64,000 nucleotides of DNA. Source: Bacteroidota bacterium. Lineage in GTDB: Bacteria; Bacteroidota; Bacteroidia; Chitinophagales; BACL12. Numbering within the stretch: the first letter of the stretch is position 1; the number at the start of each line of letters is the position of its first letter. Location of the stretch: contig WGOA01000038.1 of the NCBI GenBank assembly GCA_016124275.1, positions 1 to 64,000 on the forward strand, written 5' to 3'. Positions 18,114-27,617 of the stretch are shown piece after piece. The notes under the pieces were generated by a model. It worked only from the letters and a program-made list of their open reading frames with translations, ran no database searches and was not told where the DNA came from. The position numbers and the translations under genes were made by a program.

Positions 18114-20579
18114 TCAAATGTCCACAATGATCCGGGCGTTCAGGAGCCGGCTTGTCAAAAAGTTAGGAAAGGCGTAAACCACATCGGCATTGTCCTTGAC
18201 CCAGAGGTATGACACCGTGTTGGAAATGCCCAACAGGTTGAAAACTTCCAGGCTGGCCCACACCGATTCCAAGTGCCGGAACATGTTGGTGCGCTCGTCC
18301 TTCTGCTTCAACAACAGCGCGCTAAATCCAATGTCAACGCGGCGGTAAGGGGGAATGCGAAAGCGGTTGCGGAGCAACAGGTTTTCCGGCTGTCCAAAGG
18401 GCAACCCGCTGCCAAAAAGAAAGTTGAGGTGAACCTTAAAGTTCTTGTTATCCAGGGCATAGTCCTGAAAGTACATGCCAAAATTGATCCGCTGATCCGT
18501 GGGACGGGGCGTCAGCCCGCGGTCCACCAGTTCTCCATTCTCATCTACTGCGCCGAAAATATCCGTGAGCTTGCTCTCGTCAATGTTTTCCCGGGCCTGC
18601 ATGATGGTAACAGAGATCCAGGAATCAGCATCCTCCACCAACTCGCCGTGCAGGCGTAAATCAATGCCCGCTACGTAGCCTGTCCCAGCGTTTTGGCCGT
18701 AATAGCGAACCTGCACATTGTCCAGCTCATAGGGAACAATATCCCATAAATACTTATAATAAATTTCAGATACAAATTTGAAGTCGCGATCAAACGCTCG
18801 GAAGTTCCAGTCGCCGGACAGCACCAGGTGCATGCTTTTCTGCGCCTTGATGTCGGTGTTCAGGTCAAAGGTCAGGTCGCGGAGTTCGCGGTAGTAAGCC
18901 GGTTGTGCATAGAGTCCGGCAGCGGCCTTGATGACCACGTCGCGCGGCACCGAATCCCTTCGAACCCAATCGGGCTTAAAGGCAGCCTGAACCCGCGGAG
19001 TAACTAAAAACTCATTGTTCATGTCCCAATACAAGGCCCGTACTCCAGCCGTCAGGCTCCAGTCAAGCGCGCTTTCATAGGGGGTCCAGGTATCTTGCAC
19101 ATAGGCTGTGGTGCGGGTGGAGCGCAACACCGTGCTTGCTTTCAACACGCGGTCCAGCAATACCTGCTCCCCGGTGTAGGGCAGCGAATATCCGGCAGAG
19201 TCCAGACGGGTCCAATCGTTGATCCGGTCTTCGATGCGTTCGTATTGAAAGCGCCCGCCCCATTCCACAAAATGCTCTCCCCGGTCCAAATAGCCGATGT
19301 GACCAACGTTGCTGACCCAGGAGTCAATGCGGTTGCGGGCATAGTTTTGAAAAGTGCCTACCCCGAGACCAAAGGCCACCTGGCCAAAATCTTCTTCCCC
19401 CAGGTTGCTCTCCACCTCACCCAGGAAGTAATCGCCAATAATGTCGAAATTCTCATCTTCCAGAGCGCGATAGGTTGAAGCCATCCACTTCAGGCCCAAG
19501 TCTTTGTTGGGTTTATGCAGCAAGGAAACGCCACCCATGGAGGTGAGGAATTCGTCCACTTCCTGCCCGTCAAAAAAGACGTCCAGGCGCACCACGTTAT
19601 TGACCAGACCCGTGCTCGTGGAGCGATCCTGCGGTTGGAAATTGAAGCGGTTTTGCGACATGTTGCCAAGGAATTCCAACTCAAGTTTTTTACTCAAGTC
19701 AAGGTGGATCAACCCTTGAACATCCGTAAATGAAGGCCGGTATTCGCCGGTAGTTTCTAACGAGTTGAGCAGGTAAGCGTTGTTTTTGTGCCGGACACCC
19801 AACAAAAAGCCAGCGGTCTTTTTGGCATTTGCAGCTTCCACGTGAAAATTTCCCCCGAGCAAACTAAGGCTCACCGAAGCGGCAAACTCCTTTGGTTTTT
19901 TGTAGCGGATATCCAACACGCTGGAAAGTTTGTCGCCGTAGCGCGCTTCAAAGCCGCCGGCTGAAAAGGCAATGCGATCCGTGAGCGTGTAGTTGGGAAA
20001 AGGAAAGCCTTCCTGTTGGCCGGAGCGCACAATGAGTGGCCGGTAAATCTCAAAATCATTGACATACACCAGATTCTCGTCGTAGTTGCCGCCCCGCACC
20101 GCATACTGCGTGCTCAATTCATTGTTGGAACCGGCGCCAAGTTGCTTCAGCGCGGCCACAATTGGGTCACCACTTGGATCGGGGATGTACGAGATGGATT
20201 CTACCGGAATGGTCTGAATGAACTCTTGCCGCTCGCGGTCGTCCTGGATAGTCACTTCCTGAAGCGCCCGCTCAATCAACACCGGGTCGTAGCGGTAATA
20301 GCGGTCTGGATCTAAAAAAACCTTCTTGTAATCTTCCTGGTAGCTTACGTGCGTGAACACCACCGTGATGGTCTTTCCGGCAGGCACTGACATGCTGTAC
20401 CGGCCAGCCTCGTCGGTAATGGTTCCAATTCCCGCTTCGCCCAGCAAAACCACATTCACCTCTTGGATGGGCTTTTTTTCCTCATCCAGGACCTGCCCAT
20501 AAAAAGTGGCTACCGCTTGTGCAGGCAACAGTGCAGGAATACCGGCAAGAATCAACAACAAGGGTAAAAAAGGGCGCAT
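18114..20579 (-). CDS. TonB-dependent outer-membrane receptor
   Basis: An 821-residue outer-membrane protein. The signal peptide (1-20, ending LLPAQA) is followed by a carboxypeptidase-regulatory-like beta domain (about 24-105: GQVLDEEKKPIQEVNVVLL), a plug domain (about 115-230, with QYAVRGGNYDENLVYVNDFEIY) and a 22-strand type barrel to the C-terminus. The substrate is unknown. There is no SusD partner, so it is not a classic SusCD polysaccharide pair; a siderophore, cofactor or peptide is possible. It starts 17 bp after rpe and probably shares its transcript. Confidence 0.9.
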   Translation of the reverse strand: MRPFLPLLLILAGIPALLPAQAVATFYGQVLDEEKKPIQEVNVVLLGEAGIGTITDEAGRYSMSVPAGKTITVVFTHVSYQEDYKKVFLDPDRYYRYDPVLIERALQEVTIQDDRERQEFIQTIPVESISYIPDPSGDPIVAALKQLGAGSNNELSTQYAVRGGNYDENLVYVNDFEIYRPLIVRSGQQEGFPFPNYTLTDRIAFSAGGFEARYGDKLSSVLDIRYKKPKEFAASVSLSLLGGNFHVEAANAKKTAGFLLGVRHKNNAYLLNSLETTGEYRPSFTDVQGLIHLDLSKKLELEFLGNMSQNRFNFQPQDRSTSTGLVNNVVRLDVFFDGQEVDEFLTSMGGVSLLHKPNKDLGLKWMASTYRALEDENFDIIGDYFLGEVESNLGEEDFGQVAFGLGVGTFQNYARNRIDSWVSNVGHIGYLDRGEHFVEWGGRFQYERIEDRINDWTRLDSAGYSLPYTGEQVLLDRVLKASTVLRSTRTTAYVQDTWTPYESALDWSLTAGVRALYWDMNNEFLVTPRVQAAFKPDWVRRDSVPRDVVIKAAAGLYAQPAYYRELRDLTFDLNTDIKAQKSMHLVLSGDWNFRAFDRDFKFVSEIYYKYLWDIVPYELDNVQVRYYGQNAGTGYVAGIDLRLHGELVEDADSWISVTIMQARENIDESKLTDIFGAVDENGELVDRGLTPRPTDQRINFGMYFQDYALDNKNFKVHLNFLFGSGLPFGQPENLLLRNRFRIPPYRRVDIGFSALLLKQKDERTNMFRHLESVWASLEVFNLLGISNTVSYLWVKDNADVVYAFPNFLTSRLLNARIIVDI

Positions 20580-20596
20580 GCTTTCCTAAACGGGGG

Positions 20597-21268
20597 TCAG
20601 GCCATTAAATTATTTGCCTTCAGCCCCTTGAGCAGGGCAATCTCGGCCGCCGGATCAGGGCTGGAAAACACACCGCTCCCGGATACCAGAACATCTGCTC
20701 CCGCACGGAGCACATCCAGGGCGTTGCCGGTCTTGATCCCCCCATCCACCTGCAAGAGCACAGTAGGGTTGATTCGGTCTATCAGGCGCCGCATCCGCTG
20801 AATGCGGTCCAGGCTTTGCGGAATAAAATGTTGACCACCAAAACCCGGATTCACCGTCATAATGAGCACTAAATCCAGGTCGGGTAAAATATCCTCCACT
20901 GCGGAAACAGGCGTAGCTGGATTGAGTGCAACCCCTGCCCGCATCCCCTCCGCTTTGATTTCCTGAATGCAGCGATGCAAATGCGTCACCACTTCCACAT
21001 GAACAGTGAGTCCATCTGCCCCTGCTTTCCGAAACGCCCGGATGAAACGCTCGGGGAGGCTGGTCATCAGGTGCACGTCCTTGAATTTGGACGACTCCCT
21101 GGCCACAACTTCTACAATGGGCAGGCCAAAACTGATGTTGGGCACAAAAACCCCGTCCATCACGTCAATGTGAAACCAATCTGCCTGGCTGCGGTGCAGC
21201 ATTTGGACATCTCTGGCCAGGTGGCCAAAATCAGCAGAAAGAATAGACGGAGCAACCAAATGGGCCAT
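20597..21268 (-). CDS. rpe: Ribulose-phosphate 3-epimerase
   Basis: A 223-residue TIM-barrel enzyme that interconverts ribulose 5-phosphate and xylulose 5-phosphate in the pentose phosphate pathway. Seen are PSILSADFGHL, the metal-binding WFHIDVMDGVFVPNISFG, MTVNPGFGGQHFI and QVDGGI near the phosphate site. The ATG at 21268 gives the family's MAHLVAPSIL start; an upstream alternative adds only five residues. A TATCTTTG box lies 12 nt upstream. Confidence 0.96.
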   Translation of the reverse strand: MAHLVAPSILSADFGHLARDVQMLHRSQADWFHIDVMDGVFVPNISFGLPIVEVVARESSKFKDVHLMTSLPERFIRAFRKAGADGLTVHVEVVTHLHRCIQEIKAEGMRAGVALNPATPVSAVEDILPDLDLVLIMTVNPGFGGQHFIPQSLDRIQRMRRLIDRINPTVLLQVDGGIKTGNALDVLRAGADVLVSGSGVFSSPDPAAEIALLKGLKANNLMA

Positions 21269-21280
21269 AACGGAAAGCCG

Positions 21281-21288
21281 CAAAGATA
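21281..21288 (-). promoter_or_regulatory. -7 box of rpe
   Basis: TATCTTTG on the minus strand is a perfect TAnnTTTG match ending 12 nt before the rpe ATG. A -33 element is not evident. Confidence 0.45.
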
Positions 21289-21409
21289 GGGAATCTCGTG
21301 CGGGATTGGCGGGAGCACCGTTGCCGGAAAGCGCGCTGCATCAACCGCTTCAGGCGTGTGCCGGCAACTTCAGGTCGAAGGGGGAGGTTGCATATGGCAA
21401 CCGCAAAGC

Positions 21410-22273
21410 TCAAAGATAATTGCGCAGCTCTTTGCTGGCCGTGGCGCGGCGCAGGCGCCGAATAGCCCGCTCCTTGATCTGACGAACCCGCTCCCGGGTC
21501 AGGTCAAACTTTGACCCTATCTCTTCGAGGGTGAACGGTGTTTCGCCATTCAGACCGTAATAACAGGACACGATAAGCGCCTCGCGCTCAGAGATAACGG
21601 AGAGCGCTTCCTTGATGTGCTGGCGCAGCGACACATCCATCAACTCAAAATCAGGCTCGTTGTCATCGCCACTTTTGATGAGGTCCAACATGGTACCTTC
21701 CTCATCCTCGCCACCAATAGGCGCATCAACACTCAGGTAGCGCGTGTTGTTTTTGAGGATTTCCCGCAAATCTTCCACAGTAATGCCCATGGCTACAGCC
21801 ACTTCATCTTGCGTAGCCTCTCGTCCCAACTCCTGCTCCAACTGGGCGCAGGTTCTGTGGTAGCGATTGAAAGACCCCACTTTGTTCAGCGGAAGTCGAA
21901 CCAAACGGCTTTGCTCCACAATGGCCTGCATGATCGATTGGCGAATCCACCAAACGGCGTAAGAGATAAACTTAAAGCCCTTGGTTTCATCGAAACGCTG
22001 TGCGGCCTTAATCAGGCCAAGATTGCCCTCGTTGATCAAATCGGCGAGCGAAAGACCCTGGTTTTGGTACTGTTTGGCAACCGAAACCACAAACCGCAGG
22101 TTAGCGCGGGTCAGTCTATCCAAGGCAGCCTGATCACCGTTTCGAATCTTCTTAGCCAGTTCAACTTCCTCTTCGGAATTGAGCAGGTCTATCTTTCCGA
22201 TCTCATAGAGGTATTTCTCCAGAGAATCGGAATTTCGATTCGTAATCTGATTCGTGATCTTGAGCTGACGCAT
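21410..22273 (-). CDS. RNA polymerase sigma factor, RpoD/SigA family (second paralogue)
   Basis: A 287-residue sigma-70 factor clearly homologous to the one at 7781-8647: both start MRQLKIT, share [10 protein letters not shown] and [10 protein letters not shown], and end in a TRERVRQIK helix-turn-helix. It differs in region 3 (FNRYHRTCAQLEQELGREATQDEV) and has a GGEDEEGTMLDLIKSGDDNEP linker, with CYYGLNGETPFTLEEIGSKF in region 4. Bacteroidota often carry several such factors; this is likely an alternative group 2 factor or a partly redundant copy. Which of the two is essential cannot be read from sequence. Confidence 0.93.
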   Translation of the reverse strand: MRQLKITNQITNRNSDSLEKYLYEIGKIDLLNSEEEVELAKKIRNGDQAALDRLTRANLRFVVSVAKQYQNQGLSLADLINEGNLGLIKAAQRFDETKGFKFISYAVWWIRQSIMQAIVEQSRLVRLPLNKVGSFNRYHRTCAQLEQELGREATQDEVAVAMGITVEDLREILKNNTRYLSVDAPIGGEDEEGTMLDLIKSGDDNEPDFELMDVSLRQHIKEALSVISEREALIVSCYYGLNGETPFTLEEIGSKFDLTRERVRQIKERAIRRLRRATASKELRNYL

Positions 22274-22566
22274 GTGAAAGTTGTGAGATTAGCCTTCCTG
22301 TTTACGCCCCCCTAACCAATTAGGTTGCAACCGGCCAACAAAGCTTTTCGATCAACTCTTAATCAGCTGATAATCAAATCATTATCATTAATTTTTTAAT
22401 GCCACGCAACAAGGCACTAACCCACTGGAACGCATCAAACCGGAGGCGCTTGTGACGGGTATTCCGGTGTGAAAAAACTACCCTTCTGGCAAAGAACAAG
22501 GCCGACCCTTGCAGGTCGGCCTTGGGATAGAAATCCATGTCCGCTAAAAAGGATGGTTCGAAGGGG
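22274..22566. other. Intergenic region between sigma paralogue and pnp, with inverted repeats
   Basis: No gene is visible. On the sigma-gene side there is a 10-bp palindrome (ATCAGCTGAT, 22362-22371), overlapping an inverted repeat GATAAT-6-ATTATC (22369-22386) in an AT-rich stretch. No consensus promoter box was found here. On the pnp side is the terminator at 22497-22524. Confidence 0.4.
22497..22524 (-). terminator. Rho-independent terminator of pnp
   Basis: An 11-bp perfect stem (22497-22507 with 22514-22524) around a 6-nt loop, 43 bp after the pnp stop. On the minus strand it is followed by TTCTTTG, a modest U tract. Confidence 0.6.
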
Positions 22567-24840
22567 TCAGACTTCGTTGGGGCGAGGTCTGCGCGGTCCG
22601 CGGTCGCGATCACCTCCGCGATCACCGCCACGACCTCCGCCGTAACCGCCACGGTCACCACCGCGATCGCCGCGGTCACCACCAAACCCGCCGCGATCAT
22701 CGCGGCCCTGGTCCTCGTAGCCTTCGGGGCGGGCTTCCAACACTTTACTGCTCAAGCGGAATTTGCCGGTGACTTTATCCACTTCCAGGAGCTTCACTTT
22801 GATCTTATCGCCGGGATTGTATAGGCCTTCCATGGTTTCCAACCGTTTCCAGGAAACTTCAGAAATGTGGAGCAAGCCTTCTTTGCCGGGGAGGAACTCC
22901 ACAAAAGCACCGTAGGGCTTGATGGACTTGATCACTGCTTCGTACACCTCGCCGACTTCAGCCGTTTGGGTGATGCCTTTAATCCGTGCAATGGCAGCAT
23001 CAATGGAGGCCTTGTTGTTGCCAATGATGTCAACAATGCCGTTGCGATCGTCTTCGGTAATCACAATCTGCGTACCTGTAACGGCCTGCATTTCCTGGAT
23101 GACTTTGCCTCCAGGGCCAATGATGGCGCCAATGTACTCTTTGGGGATGCGGATTTGAACGATCCGGGGAGCGTGGGGTTTGTAGTCCTCACGGGGGCTG
23201 TCCAGAATCTTGTTCATTTCGCCCAAAATATGCGCGCGACCGCGGCGGGCTTGCTCTAAGGCCTCTTCGAGCACCTGGTAAGACAACCCATCAATTTTAA
23301 TGTCCATCTGGCAGGCGGTGATACCGTCCTTGGTGCCCGTTACCTTAAAGTCCATATCCCCCAGGTGGTCTTCGTCGCCCAGGATGTCAGACAGCACGGC
23401 GTAATTGCCCGTTTTACCGTCATAGATCAATCCCATGGCAATGCCAGAGACGGGTTTGGGCATTTGGATGCCGGCATCCATCATGGCCAGCGAACCGGCG
23501 CAAACCGTTGCCATGGAAGAGGAGCCATTCGACTCGAGGATATCGGAGATGATGCGAATGGTGTAGGGACATTCCGCAGGCACCATGCGCTTCAATGCGC
23601 GGAGGGCAAGGTTGCCATGGCCAATTTCGCGGCGGCTCGTGGCGCGAATCGGACGGGACTCACCAGTTGAAAAACTGGGGAAATTGTAGTGGAGCATGAA
23701 TTTATCCGAGCCGGCGAACGTGGGCGTATCGATGGTCTGTTCATCCATTTTGGAACCCAGGGTCACCGAAGTAAGCGATTGGGTTTCACCGCGGGTAAAC
23801 AAAGACGAACCGTGCGTAGCTGGCAAAAGATCAACTTGGCCCCAAATGGGTCGGATCTCGTCCAGTTTCCGGCCATCCAGGCGGTAGCGCTCGTTGAGCA
23901 CCACGTTGCGCATGGCTTCCTTCTCTACCTTGTGGTAGTACTTGCTGATCAGGCTTTTCTTTTCAGCCAGCTCTTCTGCGCTGTACTTCTCGCAGTATTG
24001 ATCTTTTATGGCCGAAAAAGCCTCTGAGCGCTTTTTCTTGTTGGTGATGGCTTGCTTGACCACCTCATAAACCGCGTCATAGGTGTTGGCGCGCACATCC
24101 GCCTCCAAAGCGGCATCGTTTGTTTCGTGGTTGTATTCGCGCTTGGTCTTGTTGCCAGCATTGCGGGCCAGATCCAGCTGTGCCTGGCACTGCACTTTGA
24201 TGGCATCATGGGCAAACCGAATCACCTCCAGCATATCCCGCTCGGAGATTTCTGCCATTTCGCCCTCAATCATGAGGATATCACGGGCAGTTGCGGCAAT
24301 AATCATGTCGAGGTCTGACTGCGCCAACTGGGCATTGCTGGGATTCAGCACCAGGTTGCCCGCCACGCGGCCCACGCGAACTTCTGAAATGGGACCATCA
24401 AATGGAATATCGGAAACGGTCAGCGCAGCAGAGGCTGCCAAGCAGGCCAACGCATCGGGATTGACCTCCTCATCAGCCGAATACAAGGTAACCATGACCT
24501 GCGTATCCGCATGAAAGTCATCGGGAAACAGCGGGCGAATGGCGCGGTCAATCAAACGCGCAACCAGAATATGAGCATCTGGCGGACGAGCTTCGCGCTT
24601 AAAAAAACCGCCGGGGAATTTTCCGGCGGCGGAGAACTTTTCGCGGTATTCAACAGTCAGTGGGAGGAAATCTACACCCTCTTTGGCTTCTTCATTGGCC
24701 ACAACGGTGGCGAGAAGCATGGTTTTGCCCATGGTAAGCAAACAGCTTCCATGCGCCTGTTTTGCCAGCCTGCCTGTTTCCAGGGTCAGGGTCCGGCCGT
24801 CGCCCAGATCAATGGTCTGAACGGTTCCTAATGGCATCAT
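22567..24840 (-). CDS. pnp: Polyribonucleotide nucleotidyltransferase with RGG-like tail
   Basis: The 757-residue PNPase, a phosphorolytic 3'-5' exoribonuclease. Two RNase PH domains (about 1-230 and 320-550), a KH domain ([15 protein letters not shown]) and an S1 domain ([31 protein letters not shown]) are in order. After about residue 710 comes a Gly/Arg/Asp-rich tail of about 45 residues made of DRGG and GGRGG units, probably a flexible RNA-binding extension. It lies downstream of rpsO, the conserved rpsO-pnp order. The first two codons are both ATG (24840 and 24837). Confidence 0.96.
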   Translation of the reverse strand: MMPLGTVQTIDLGDGRTLTLETGRLAKQAHGSCLLTMGKTMLLATVVANEEAKEGVDFLPLTVEYREKFSAAGKFPGGFFKREARPPDAHILVARLIDRAIRPLFPDDFHADTQVMVTLYSADEEVNPDALACLAASAALTVSDIPFDGPISEVRVGRVAGNLVLNPSNAQLAQSDLDMIIAATARDILMIEGEMAEISERDMLEVIRFAHDAIKVQCQAQLDLARNAGNKTKREYNHETNDAALEADVRANTYDAVYEVVKQAITNKKKRSEAFSAIKDQYCEKYSAEELAEKKSLISKYYHKVEKEAMRNVVLNERYRLDGRKLDEIRPIWGQVDLLPATHGSSLFTRGETQSLTSVTLGSKMDEQTIDTPTFAGSDKFMLHYNFPSFSTGESRPIRATSRREIGHGNLALRALKRMVPAECPYTIRIISDILESNGSSSMATVCAGSLAMMDAGIQMPKPVSGIAMGLIYDGKTGNYAVLSDILGDEDHLGDMDFKVTGTKDGITACQMDIKIDGLSYQVLEEALEQARRGRAHILGEMNKILDSPREDYKPHAPRIVQIRIPKEYIGAIIGPGGKVIQEMQAVTGTQIVITEDDRNGIVDIIGNNKASIDAAIARIKGITQTAEVGEVYEAVIKSIKPYGAFVEFLPGKEGLLHISEVSWKRLETMEGLYNPGDKIKVKLLEVDKVTGKFRLSSKVLEARPEGYEDQGRDDRGGFGGDRGDRGGDRGGYGGGRGGDRGGDRDRGPRRPRPNEV

Positions 24841-24991
24841 CGGGTTGGGATTTTAAGATCAGCGAAGCTTGATGAACTCAAAGCGGGCAATGGTCGCCGG
24901 CCAAACATGTACAAAAGGCCACGCACCCAGAGAAACCCGGAAACGAATCCTTTGCCAGCAGGCCGACAACCCATAAGAAAAACGGAAAGGA

Positions 24992-25264
24992 TTAGCGGCG
25001 CAAACCCAACTTGGCAATCAGACTGCGGTACCCCTCGATGTCTTTTTTAGCCAAATAGTTAAGCAGACTGCGGCGATGGCCCACCAGCTTAAGCAGGGAG
25101 CGTTTGGTGCCGTAGTCCTTTTTGTGGGTGCGCAGATGCTCGGTCAAATGGTTGATGCGGGTGGTGCTCAACGCAATTTGGGCATCGACAGCGCCTGTAT
25201 TGGTGGCGGAGCCTCCAAATTCCTTAAACAGGTCGATCTTTTTCTCAGAAGTGAGGTAACTCAT
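24992..25264 (-). CDS. rpsO: 30S ribosomal protein S15
   Basis: A 90-residue S15, which binds the 16S central domain. Seen are the start SYLTSEKKIDLFKEFGGSATNTG, the RINHLTEHLRTHKKDYGTKRSLLKLVGHRRSLLNYL core and the ending YRSLIAKLGLRR. The start is the ATG at 25264. It precedes pnp by 151 bp on the same strand. Confidence 0.97.
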   Translation of the reverse strand: MSYLTSEKKIDLFKEFGGSATNTGAVDAQIALSTTRINHLTEHLRTHKKDYGTKRSLLKLVGHRRSLLNYLAKKDIEGYRSLIAKLGLRR

Positions 25265-25301
25265 CAAGCTTGCCTTTAACGTCAGAAGTTTACTTTTCTC
25301 T

Positions 25302-25325
25302 AATTCCGTGCAAAATTACGGAATT
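25302..25325 (-). promoter_or_regulatory. rpsO promoter box inside an inverted repeat
   Basis: TAATTTTG on the minus strand (25318-25311) fits TAnnTTTG and gives a leader of about 45 nt to the rpsO ATG. It sits within a perfect inverted repeat, AATTCCGT (25302-25309) and ACGGAATT (25318-25325), with an 8-nt spacer. This looks like an operator laid over the -7 box, or a cruciform; the binding factor is unknown. Confidence 0.5.
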
Positions 25326-25408
25326 CTTTGAGAACTCGAGTACAACATTGCGCTATTCTGCCCGGGCCATAGCAACGGCTTAGCTAGTTGATGTGGAAGC
25401 CTGGGAAC

Positions 25409-26263
25409 TCAGGACTTAAACAACACCAGAAGCTCCATCAGGCGCTGCCGCAAGAGCCTTCTGTCCACAATAAAGTCCAGAAAACCGCTTTCCAGCAGAA
25501 ACTCTGACCGCTGAAAACCCTTGGGCAGGTCCTTCTTGATGGTTTCTTTGATGACCCGGGGCCCTGCAAAGCCGATCAGAGCGCCTGGCTCCGCCATGTT
25601 AATGTCGCCCAACATGGCATAAGAGGCCGTAACACCGCCCGTGGTCGGGTCTGTCATTAGCGAGAAGTACGGCACCCCTTCCCTCGCTAACTGCGTGAGT
25701 TTGGCGGATGTCTTGGCCAATTGCATGAGGGAAATGCTGGATTCCATCATGCGGGCCCCACCCGATTTAGAAATAATGAGCAGTGCACTGCGCTGTTCAA
25801 GGGCGCGGTCAACAGCCCGGGCTATTTTCTCGCCAACAACGGATCCCATAGAGCCCCCGATGAATTCAAAGTCCATGCAAGCCACCACCAGCGGATGGCC
25901 ATCTACCGTGCCCTCTGCGACGGCCATGGCATCAGAAAGGCCCGTCTTTTCATACGCTTCATCCAGGCGAACCTGATAAGACTTGCTGTCCGTAAAGCCC
26001 AAAAAGTCAATGGAACGCAAGTCGGCGAAGAGAATTTTGTACTCACTTTCATCATAAATGATGTCGAAGTACTCTTCAGAATTGAGCCGGCTGTGATGGT
26101 CGCAATAGGGGCAAATCTTGAGGTTTTCAAGAAATTCCTTGTTGCGGTACGCTTTCTTACAGGAAGGACACTTGACCCAGACCCCATCGGGAGCTTCTTT
26201 TTTCTCCCGCGTGGAGGTGGTAATGCCTTCTTTCAGTCGTTTAAACCAGCTCACACGTTCCAT
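25409..26263 (-). CDS. accD: Acetyl-CoA carboxylase carboxyltransferase subunit beta
   Basis: A 284-residue AccD, which with AccA transfers carboxylate from biotin to acetyl-CoA to make malonyl-CoA for fatty acid synthesis. The N-terminal zinc ribbon has C32, C35, C51 and C54. The crotonase-fold core includes SKSGGARMMESSISLMQLAKTSA, MTDPTTGGVTASYAMLGDI and GFAGPRVIKETIKKDLPKGFQ. The length is normal. A TATCTTTA box lies 47 nt upstream. Confidence 0.96.
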   Translation of the reverse strand: MERVSWFKRLKEGITTSTREKKEAPDGVWVKCPSCKKAYRNKEFLENLKICPYCDHHSRLNSEEYFDIIYDESEYKILFADLRSIDFLGFTDSKSYQVRLDEAYEKTGLSDAMAVAEGTVDGHPLVVACMDFEFIGGSMGSVVGEKIARAVDRALEQRSALLIISKSGGARMMESSISLMQLAKTSAKLTQLAREGVPYFSLMTDPTTGGVTASYAMLGDINMAEPGALIGFAGPRVIKETIKKDLPKGFQRSEFLLESGFLDFIVDRRLLRQRLMELLVLFKS

Positions 26264-26310
26264 TTGTAGTTAGCCCCGAGGTCTACGCTGAAGCGAAGCC
26301 CCGCAACGGG

Positions 26311-26318
26311 TAAAGATA
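26311..26318 (-). promoter_or_regulatory. Possible -7 box of accD
   Basis: TATCTTTA on the minus strand, one base from TAnnTTTG, 47 nt before the accD ATG. No clear -33 element. Confidence 0.35.
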
Positions 26319-26347
26319 GCGCGGACCCCGGTAATCGATGCCTATGC

Positions 26348-27409
26348 TCAGGCAATCGTTACCTCAGGCGTCAGATAAACGTCCTGAATGGCCTGCAACA
26401 GACCGGCACCTTCTTTCATAGGACGCTGGAAGGCTTTGCGGCCAGCGATCAGGCCTGCTCCACCGGCGCGCTTGTTAATCACGGCGGTGACTACCGCTTC
26501 GGCCAGGTCGCTCGCTCCACTCGAGGCGCCACCGCTGTTAATCAGGCCTGCCCTGCCCATGTAGCAGTTGGCCACCTGGTAACGGCAGAGATCAATCGGG
26601 TGATCGCTGGAGAGCTCACTGTACATTTTCGGATGGCTCTTGGCGAAATTGATCGCAGTAAAGCCCCCGTTGTTTTCCGGGAGCTTTTGCTTGATGATGT
26701 CTGCCTGAATGGTCACCCCCAAATGGTTGGCCTGGCCCGTTAGGTCAGCGGCCACGTGGTAGTCCTTATCGCCCTTCACGTTAAAGGCATTGCTTCGGGT
26801 ATAGCACCACAGAATGGTAACCATGCCCAATTCATGGGCGTGCTGGAAGGCTTCGGCAATTTCTACTAACTGGCGGTTGGATTCAGGCGCTCCGAAGTAA
26901 ATGGTCGCTCCAACAGCAACCGCACCCATGTTCCAGGCCTCTTCAACAGAACCAAAAATCACCTGGTCGTATTTATTGGGATGGGTCATCAATTCGTTGT
27001 GGTTCAGCTTAACCACCAGCGGAATGCGGTGGGCGTACTTGCGCGCCACTGAACCCAGAACGCCAAAAGTTGACGCGACTGCGTTGCAACCTCCCTCAAT
27101 GGCCAATTCCACAATATTAGCCGGGTCAAAGTATATGGGGTTAGGCGCGAAAGAGGCGCCCGCCGTGTGCTCTATGCCCTGATCTACAGGCAAAATGGAC
27201 AGGTAACCTGTTCCGGCCAGGCGCCCGTGATTGTAAAGTGCCTGCATGTTGCGCAACACTTGCGGGCTGCGGTCTGAATCCATCCAAACCCGGCTTACAA
27301 AATCGGGGCCAGGCAAATGCAGCATCTCCTTTGAAATGGTTTTGCTTTTGTGGCCCAGGTAGTACTCAGCTTTGTCGCCGAGTTGTTTGGTAATGTTGGC
27401 GTAAGACAT
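26348..27409 (-). CDS. fbaB: Class I fructose-bisphosphate aldolase (FbaB/DhnA type)
   Basis: A 353-residue Schiff-base aldolase of the archaeal/DhnA type, cleaving fructose 1,6-bisphosphate in glycolysis and gluconeogenesis. Seen are [58 protein letters not shown] and the phosphate-binding ending [17 protein letters not shown] and [12 protein letters not shown]. These match the E. coli FbaB family. It stands alone upstream of accD on the same strand with an 84-bp gap. Confidence 0.93.
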   Translation of the reverse strand: MSYANITKQLGDKAEYYLGHKSKTISKEMLHLPGPDFVSRVWMDSDRSPQVLRNMQALYNHGRLAGTGYLSILPVDQGIEHTAGASFAPNPIYFDPANIVELAIEGGCNAVASTFGVLGSVARKYAHRIPLVVKLNHNELMTHPNKYDQVIFGSVEEAWNMGAVAVGATIYFGAPESNRQLVEIAEAFQHAHELGMVTILWCYTRSNAFNVKGDKDYHVAADLTGQANHLGVTIQADIIKQKLPENNGGFTAINFAKSHPKMYSELSSDHPIDLCRYQVANCYMGRAGLINSGGASSGASDLAEAVVTAVINKRAGGAGLIAGRKAFQRPMKEGAGLLQAIQDVYLTPEVTIA

Positions 27410-27617
27410 GCGTTATCTCAAGTTGTGCAGCGTAAGGAAGAAAGCGCACCGGCAAGCCGGCATCGCGTCGTTTAATGCGCCAGATTTGGGCGAAGGGGGA
27501 TGCTACGCTCCACCACTCCTGCCCCATTGGCGGCTCAAAGTTCGGCATTCAGGCTCCAAATGCCAAAGCCCGAAGCAGAACAACAGAACGGCAGTGCAGC
27601 GATCTGGTAAGTCCGTT

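Noticed and set aside
20579-20597. The TonB-dependent receptor as part of a SusC/SusD polysaccharide system
   Set aside because: No SusD-like lipoprotein or glycan enzymes are adjacent; its neighbours are rpe and trxB.
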